A stretch of DNA of 64,000 bases from Pleurostoma richardsiae. Taxonomy: Eukaryota > Ascomycota > Sordariomycetes > Calosphaeriales > Pleurostomataceae. Where the stretch lies: contig JANBVO010000034.1 in the NCBI GenBank assembly GCA_030052745.1, positions 62,001 to 126,000 on the forward strand, in the 5' to 3' direction. Below, piece after piece: positions 57,499 through 64,000 of the stretch. How positions within the stretch are numbered: position 1 is the stretch's first letter; the number at the start of each line of letters is the position of its first letter. Both the position numbers and the translations under genes were made by a program. The notes beneath the pieces are model-generated. The model saw only the letters and a list, made by a program, of their open reading frames with translations, did not search any database and was not told the origin of the DNA.

Positions 57499-59713
57499 AT
57501 GAGCGAGTCTCCGCTGTGGCTGGACTCCCCACCAGTGTCGGAGACCAAGCCGAAGCGTCGACGGGCGACGCGGTCCGTGAAAGGCTGCCTCACCTGCCGT
57601 GACCGAAGGGTCAAATGTGTGGTACAAGGCTCGGCCTCGACATGCGATAACTGCCGCCGTCTGCATCTCACTTGCAACTCGTCCTTCGGCTCGAACTTTA
57701 AGACGTGGACACCCAGGGGCAGCCGCCGCTCGCGCCCAAATCCATCAAGCCCAGTGCGGACCCTGGACAACTCCGGATCTCTGTCATCTCCTTGTGTTGA
57801 CGCCAGCCCGTGCACCCCTTGCCTCTTTCATAGCATGGGGGGCTATGATGGCTCCTTGCATATCCCATTAGACACGCCTGAAGTCCTGAGCGGTTTGCTC
57901 TCTTGGTCGCCCGCGGACGTCCCCCACCAGGGCCAACCCGGAAACCACACCCGGAGCAAACACCAATACCTGCAGACCGATCTTTTGTGGTTTCCAGCAA
58001 GTCAGACGGCATCTCCAGGGCAGCGAGAATCCCAGATCAGCGATACGGCTAGATCTAGTCGAGAACTCCAGGCTAGTCAGAATGCCATCGTCGCCGGCGC
58101 ATCGACTAGTGTGGTGTCTACCTCGGCTTCTGCTTGTGGTCTCTTGCCTTTTCCGGACAGTGATATAATGTCGAGCACCGTAATAGATCCGGCTGGGCCG
58201 GTGGGCTTTGACCTGTCCTCTATGGACAATGTCTTGTGGGGTATCGCAGCTCCGATGCCGCTTGTCTACGGAAACTCACACGGCGATATGCCTCTCCTGG
58301 ACGGGGCCGATATCTGGGTGCCTGAATTACTCACGCTTAAGAATTCAACGTGGAATCCTTACAGGTTTATGGTCAACTCGACGATTGGGCAGCCAAACTC
58401 GCCTCTTTGGTACGGTGTCTTGAGCTGGTCGTGCTCCTACCTTCATTTCGCGAACAAGGCTCGCCGAGTTCCGATGCTGTCTACTACTGCGCTGCGTCTG
58501 AGGCTGTCAAGTCAATCCTACAGGACCTCTCCTCTAACTTAGCAGCGTGTGAGTCGATAGTGAAGTGCGACCCCAGGACGGCCGAGAAGCTCTACCTACT
58601 ATTATCGACAACCTTCTTCCTCTGCAATCGCGATGTCATGCTCTCGGATTACCGGTCCCTTCACGAGCGCCTTGATGCGGTCAAGTGCTTCTTCGAGCGG
58701 AATTGGCACAGACTACGAGGCAACCTCACAGCCCTTGAGGGCCGCCTTTTGCTATGGCTGGCCTATATGGACTTACGGGCGTCCCTCTTCCGTGGACGTA
58801 CCGCCCTAACGTGTAGCACCTGTGGCAGTAGCAACGACACCGATTCCAGCAGCAGAGGGCGCCAGAAGGACTTTCTCACCGTTCTTGTAGATCTGGAAGC
58901 CCTGCCGGTGCTGCACAATTACCCCGCCGGCCAGTCCTATCTCAGCGAGTGTTTCAGCAGCAGCTACCCTACGAGGGAGATCGATGACGACCTCATCCAG
59001 GAGCCGTGCCACCGCAAGTGTGACGACGTCCTGTCTATACTAAGCAGCCTGAAGACTTTTGAGCAGTGGGATGACGAGTATGGGGAGCGAACCATGACTG
59101 ATTCGATGCTTGCAGAGCTGCGTAGCGCAAAGATTCAGGCTTTGCGAGCTAATATTGCTCGCATCAAAGCAGTGAGTGCTTGTCCAACCTTGTAAACTCC
59201 TGCACATAGGCAGCCCCCCAATCTTTTATGTAGAATCTCGACACTGACCCATCTAAACAGGAATGTGCCGTTCTCTTCGAGCGACCATCGTACGCCAGCG
59301 GCAACTCCGTCAATCGCACCACATTCCACGCCTTGACGGTAGTGTCTCTCCGGCTTTCAGCCACCATCTTACTAAACCGCATCACCAAGCCGGATGTGCG
59401 GACAGACCCGGAAGCCCAGGCGGCAGCGCGCGAGCTAGTCCTCATTGCCCAGAGGCTGCGCAGGGCCAAGTGCCTGGAGCGGCCACGGCGGCTGATTTGG
59501 CCGTTACCGCTCTTCGTTGCTGGCATCGAGGTAGTGGACAAGATTTATCAGGAGTGGCTGCTGAGTTACATCACGGAGCTGGAGCACTGGGACGGCAGTA
59601 TGAGGAAAGTACGTAACCTGCTCGAGCGCATAATCGGGAGGCAGGAGGAGAAGGGTAGGAGGATTCATGTAAAGGAGATGTTGGACGACTTTGATGCCAA
59701 TATCATCGTATAA
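57499..59713 (+). CDS. Zn2Cys6 transcription factor
   Basis: Exons 57499-58317, 58365-59171 and 59261-59713 give 2079 nt and 692 aa. Intron 1 is only 47 bp (GTGCCT...TTACAG, weak donor); without it the frame shifts. Intron 2 is 89 bp with a consensus GTGAGT. The binuclear zinc cluster is at about residues 26-56: GCLTCRDRRVKC, then STCDNCRRLHLTC, preceded by a basic KRRRATRSVK. The rest is a Ser/Pro-rich linker and a helical C-terminal half (RCLELVVLLPSF, SEAVKSILQDLSSNLAAC, RLLLWLAYMDLRASLF) like the fungal-specific regulator domain. As the third gene of a compact group with the carrier and acyltransferase-like enzyme, it may control them. Confidence 0.9.
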
Positions 59714-59733
59714 GTTGCTATATCTACTACCCA

Positions 59734-59807
59734 GGCAGATAATCTGAGTGGATAAAGCGGCGGTCTAAGGTGGAGGACCTTGCCCTTGATGATTCGAATC
59801 CACTGTC
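59734..59807 (+). tRNA. Degenerate tRNA-like sequence (tRNA pseudogene or SINE head)
   Basis: An A-box-like CTGAGTGGATAAAGCGG (59744-59760) and a B-box-like GATTCGAATCC (59791-59801) are spaced as in a tRNA gene. Putative acceptor strands GGCAGAT and GTCTCTT pair only with GU pairs and one mismatch, and two T-stem pairs are broken. Both would be mended by reading A as G, a G-to-A decay pattern. No anticodon can be assigned with confidence. It starts 22 bp after the stop codon of the regulator. A T-rich run about 150 bp further right could be the tail of a SINE on either strand. Confidence 0.4.
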
Positions 59808-61394
59808 TCTTCTTAATGAACAGAAGACTAAGCCTGGGTTGGTTGCAACGGAAAGAGGCCCAGAGAGCTCATAAATATGATAAATATGGCAATTCTGTCT
59901 TCTCCAGATCGAAGACCAGGAGAGGTCTTAGATTCGACCGTGCCCCCTCCCCCCTCTCCCCCCTTCTTTTTTTTTTTCAGACGATGAATCTCTCGCCATC
60001 TTTCTGGAGAATCTGTTCACGGCTGTGTCCTAACCTAGCCAGCGCCACCATATACAACGACATCAAGTCGTTTACTGTTGCGTAAGCACTCGTCGTTGTC
60101 GACACATTCTCATACACATCATTCATCCCCAGCTTGCCGGCCCACCTTTCACGATGAAGCGTATGATACATCCCTGTGCCTTCAACTTCTTGTACCCTGT
60201 CTTAGATGGTAATAATGTGCTGTAGGCATTGAAGCAAGCGCCGGCTATCCGTTATATGGACTTGAAGAGACTTATACTATTCACCACGGGCTATCATCCG
60301 CCTTCCGAAGTCACCTCTCGGTGTAGGGAGCGGGTTTAGCCCACTCGGTCCTCACCTAAAGGCATCTCTGCAACATCCGACCCAGGACTGGTCGAAATTC
60401 AGCGTCTGCACAGCAGAAATCCTTTCCTAAGATGTCATCTTCCCGGTTCCCGAGTTCACAACTCGGTCGCAGAATTAAGCTGCAACTCACCTGCAAAGGC
60501 ATCCGAGAAGATATCGGTACCAAACAGAGAGAGCACGCGAGCTACGGCTAAAGTCATCGCCTAAAGTGTTCCTTGTATGGATATAGAGCCAAGGGTAGTA
60601 CTTCCTGCGAGAGATATGCTCCTAGAGAGAAGAGGGGCTGTAGGTTCCGCTTCCGTGGCCAAATCGGGATGTAAACGTGGCACGAGCAGGGGTCAGCGGC
60701 CGAGATCTCCGGACTTCCAACCCCTGAAAGGTTCCAGAAGCCCGGTTGCAAGTTTGCCTTCCCCGTCAAGAATAGCATCTCCCCACAACATGGTTTCGTC
60801 TAAGATTATCTCTCCCGACGCTTGGCTACGAGTCACGCGTTCGCCTTCCGTCGCGGTTTGAGAGTGACGGGTCCTCGACAGTGGCTGCGGCCTGATCAGG
60901 AACGGTAAATCGAGCAGAAAAGTGAAACGGGGCACGGTATGGCACGGTATACCATGAGATGAACCCGCCTGAAATGTTAGTCGCACTCCGTAAGGGCGAA
61001 TGCGACCTCCCCCGCTCCTCTGCACGGAAGAGTTGCTTAGGGTTTCCGGACTCGGGGGACGGACATGGACGTCACCCCAAACCTCCTTGCCACTGCCCAT
61101 TGAAGCTCCGTCCGAGTATCCTCGATTCCCGAATCAGCGATCTCTCTTCAACTTTCCGAGATAACGCGGAAAAATCACGTCCATACCACCGAGCTATGCA
61201 ATGCATGGTACCAGCCTCGGTGGGCTCAGGGACAATCCTTTGAAAGACCCTTGACATGAGGTTGAAGTTCTTTAAGTAGATATCACGACTTCTCTGCCAT
61301 TTCCTCATTTCTGTCTCTCCTCCAATCCTGCCTTATATTCACTGACCCTGATCTTAACCCCTGTTGCTTCGAACCCGGACACCCGCGTCCCACA
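59808..61394. other. Intergenic, promoter of the GH10 xylanase
   Basis: 1.59 kb without a recognised gene. It contains a C/T-rich run with 10 or more T at 59946-59980. Frames at 60577-61100 look random. The right end must contain the xylanase promoter. Confidence 0.45.
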
Positions 61395-62612
61395 ATGGTT
61401 ACCTTGAGAACGGCCGTCCTGGCTCTCGCCTCCGCCGGAATTGTCTCCGGCGACGGGCTCCATGCCCGGGCTGTCGCGGCCGGCAAGCGATACTTCGGCA
61501 CGGAGGTGTCGACAACGGTGCTCAACGACGCGGCAGCAAACGCGGTGGCGGAGAACTCCCAGGACTTTGGGCAGTACACGTGCGAAAACGAGATGAAGTT
61601 CGACGCGCTGGAGCCGCAGCGCGGCGTCTTCAGCTACACCGCTGCGGACCGAATCGTGGCGCAGGCGCAGGCGAACGGCATGGTCATGCGCTGCCACAAC
61701 CTGGTCTGGCACAGCCAGGTGCCCAGCTGGGTAACGGGCGGCGGCTTCGACAACGCGACGCTCATCTCGATCATGAAGAACCACATCGCCAATGTGGTGG
61801 CGCACTACAAGGGCAAGTGCTACGCGTGGGACGTTGTTAACGAAGCGCTCAACGAGGATGGCTCCTACCGCTCGTCCGGATCCGTCTGGGGCTCGACCAT
61901 TGGCCCGGCCTTCATCCCCATGGCATTCGCCGCCGCCGCCGAGGCTGACCCAGCCGCGAAGCTGTACTACAACGATTACAACATCGAGAAGGCTGGCGCC
62001 AAGTCCACAGGCGCTCAGAACTTGGTCCGGATGGTCAAGCAGTACGGCGCACCGGTTCACGGAGTCGGTGTCCAAGGCCACTTCACGACAGGGTCTGTAG
62101 GCGCCGCCTCAGCGCTCGTACAGAACCTCGAGGCCTTCGCCGCTCTGGGCGTCGAGGTGGCTTACACGGAGCTGGACATGGCGACGCCGTCATCAAGCCC
62201 AAACTTCGCCCAACAGGCCACTGACTATGCTACTGTCGTGGCGGCGTGCAAGCAGGTCAGCTCCTGCGTGGGAATCACCACCTGGGGGTTCACCGACAAA
62301 TACACGTGGATCTCCAACAGCCTGCCGCTGCCATGGGACACCAGCCTGCAGAAAAAGGCCGCCTACACGAGCATCCTGTCCGCTTGGGGCGGTGCCGCGA
62401 CGACCCTCACCACGGTGACCACCACCCGAACCACCACCGCGACGTCGTCAAGCACGACGCCGGCTCAGCCGACAACAAGTAGTGGCAGCGGATCCGGCTG
62501 CACCGCGGCCCACTGGGCGCAGTGCGGAGGTAGCGGGTTCACCGGGTGCACGACCTGCGCAAGCCCGTACACTTGTACCTACTCAAACGACTGGTATTCG
62601 CAGTGCTTGTAG
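61395..62612 (+). CDS. GH10 endo-beta-1,4-xylanase with C-terminal CBM1
   Basis: Secreted enzyme that cuts the xylan backbone with retention of configuration. Single exon, 405 aa. The signal peptide is [19 protein letters not shown]. The GH10 barrel (about residues 25-330) contains [26 protein letters not shown], the acid/base Glu150 in WDVVNEALN and the nucleophile Glu259 in AYTELDMA, followed by [13 protein letters not shown] Thr/Ser-rich linker (about 335-368) leads to a fungal cellulose-binding module: [17 protein letters not shown], then [13 protein letters not shown] with conserved Cys and aromatic residues. The catalytic-first, CBM-last order is common in fungi. Confidence 0.96.
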   Translation: MVTLRTAVLALASAGIVSGDGLHARAVAAGKRYFGTEVSTTVLNDAAANAVAENSQDFGQYTCENEMKFDALEPQRGVFSYTAADRIVAQAQANGMVMRCHNLVWHSQVPSWVTGGGFDNATLISIMKNHIANVVAHYKGKCYAWDVVNEALNEDGSYRSSGSVWGSTIGPAFIPMAFAAAAEADPAAKLYYNDYNIEKAGAKSTGAQNLVRMVKQYGAPVHGVGVQGHFTTGSVGAASALVQNLEAFAALGVEVAYTELDMATPSSSPNFAQQATDYATVVAACKQVSSCVGITTWGFTDKYTWISNSLPLPWDTSLQKKAAYTSILSAWGGAATTLTTVTTTRTTTATSSSTTPAQPTTSSGSGSGCTAAHWAQCGGSGFTGCTTCASPYTCTYSNDWYSQCL

Positions 62613-64000
62613 GGGAGTCCCTACGAGTTTGTTCGCGAGCGGACGACCAGTTCCTGCTGCCCGTTTCCCATCCCTGGAAAGCGCATGCTGTCTTCATTGT
62701 ATGTAGTCAGTGTCGAAAAGATGTGTATATGAAGAACACCCTTCAAAACCAACGTATTAGTAAAACACTGGAGCTGGCGTAGAGGCTCCCTAGTAGGCAT
62801 TCACACAAGCTGTCCCCGGTCATGAACTCTCCTGTGCACCCTATTGTTCATCTCGGACGTGCTTCTGGGACCCAAGTCCATGTTCACCACTGAAGCCAGC
62901 GGAAATGTGAACGAAGTGATTCTGAGTGCTTTGAGTAGCTGATACCCTGAAGATGGAGAAATGCGCTCTTGTCATGTCGGGACACAGAAGGTAGACGGTG
63001 TTGATGTAGTGTATTACTAGCTATTAGAGATGCTTAAAGTCCCAAGCATGGGGGCCATAGCACATGTGTATGTAGCAGTTTCGCCATAATATCCCATCCC
63101 ATTCCATCAAGTCATATCCGATGCCGCCCTGATGTGCCTCATGAGCCATCACAGTCCAGCCTAGTAGTGCCCGTCCCATTCTCGGTACTCCACGAATAAA
63201 CAAGATAAGCATCGCCCCAAACGTACAAGAGAAGGCGAGCAGGAAACCGCCAAACAAACAGCGCAAGTTGACACAGGGTATAATGTCGATGCCATCCATA
63301 TATGTCCATCCGTATCGTTCTTATCCTTGGCAGAATCGCCATCCAACCTGGCAGCCAAAGGAGAGTCCGTTCCTCCGCAAAGAGAAAGCAAAAGAAAATA
63401 GCAGCAAGGAAACGACACGAGGAGAAGTGAAAAGAGAAAGGATACCCGAACACCATCTAAGATTCTTTCACCCCGCGCCAGCCGTGATGACGCCCACCCG
63501 CCGTTTCCGTGACTTCCCACCCCCCGGACGACAAGGTATGATAGAGAGTCGGCGCGGAAAGCAGGTGCAAAAGCTTGCTTGCGACCACCAAGTCTATGGT
63601 GAGGTGAAAGGTGCTCGGAAAGAACAGAAGGAGCTTGGAGAGAGCAGTAGGTAAGCCTTCCTGTCTTAGCATAAACTCCTGGGTGTGAATGTATAGGGGT
63701 GCATCCAACACCCCTCAAGACAATTAACGCATCCGGAGCGGCCGATCGTCGAAGCCTGTGGCTGCAGCAGTGCCAAGAGTGGTCACACCAAATGAGCAGC
63801 GTGATCTGTGCGATACGAGAATGACGTACAGGAGGGCTCGATAACTAGGGATTCCGAGGCGACAGGTGCTCGCGAGAGGGAATGGGGAAGAGCCAGAAGT
63901 GACGAGTGACGCATCAGAAGGGAGAGGGTGCCAAGGAGCGAGGATGAAGGCGGCGAAGGGCGCAGACCATCCGCCCGCACCTAGGAGCCAACTGAGGGAA
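62613..64000. other. Right end, no recognised gene
   Basis: 1.39 kb to the window edge. The first part is the xylanase 3' UTR. Purine-rich stretches at 63380-63660 and 63840-63960 and minus-strand frames up to 185 codons (63161-63718) carry no known motif. This may be the promoter or UTR of a gene beyond the window. Confidence 0.4.

Noticed and set aside
63024-63718. Overlapping minus-strand frames near the right end, one with hydrophobic segments
   Set aside because: Frames overlap each other in different phases in purine-rich DNA and show no family resemblance.

Overview
The window comes from a filamentous ascomycete fungus, most likely a Sordariomycete-type, plant-associated or saprotrophic species. 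The evidence is the gene structures (introns of about 42-90 bp, GT...AG, many with a CTGAC or CTAAC branch point), the gene families (Zn2Cys6 regulators, a HeLo-NACHT NLR, GPI-anchored secreted hydrolases, a GH10-CBM1 xylanase, a pectin lyase) and a RIP-like decay pattern in one pseudogene. The species cannot be named from sequence alone. I found no rRNA, CRISPR or intact tRNA; there is one degenerate tRNA-like sequence.

Layout. 0-8 kb: the 3' part of a fungal transcription factor, a class III aminotransferase of the GABA/beta-alanine type, a methylmalonate/malonate-semialdehyde dehydrogenase and a secreted amidase. With the secreted copper amine oxidase at 13.5 kb these look like successive steps of amine and beta-alanine catabolism. 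11-24 kb: a CE5 esterase with a likely GPI tail, the amine oxidase, an intracellular GH13 alpha-amylase with two micro-exons, a methyltransferase and an AMP-dependent acyl-CoA ligase. 23.6-33 kb: a SulP/STAS anion transporter whose first splice junction is one base out of frame and whose 5' flank is packed with GGTACC-type palindromes, a C2H2 zinc-finger protein, and a PTS2-bearing peroxisomal 3-ketoacyl-CoA thiolase. 34-38 kb: two secreted carbohydrate-active enzymes, GH128 glucanase and PL1 pectin lyase.

38-52 kb is more accessory in character. It has long non-coding stretches, a RIP-scarred pseudogene of a fungal membrane-protein family, an ABCC-type transporter interrupted by an in-frame stop, a small bZIP-ankyrin protein, a 988-residue HeLo-NACHT protein ending in a SUMO-interaction-like motif, and a solo LTR with a perfect 5-bp target duplication.

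52.5-60 kb holds a compact trio: an isopenicillin-N-acyltransferase-like Ntn hydrolase, a divergently transcribed ten-exon Dal5/Tna1-type MFS carrier, and a Zn2Cys6 regulator. This arrangement suggests uptake, amide cleavage and regulation for an unknown amide or carboxylate. The window ends with a GH10 xylanase carrying a C-terminal CBM1 and 1.4 kb in which I recognise nothing.

Exon boundaries were worked out by hand from splice consensus and reading-frame continuity. Except where noted, exon lengths sum to a multiple of three.
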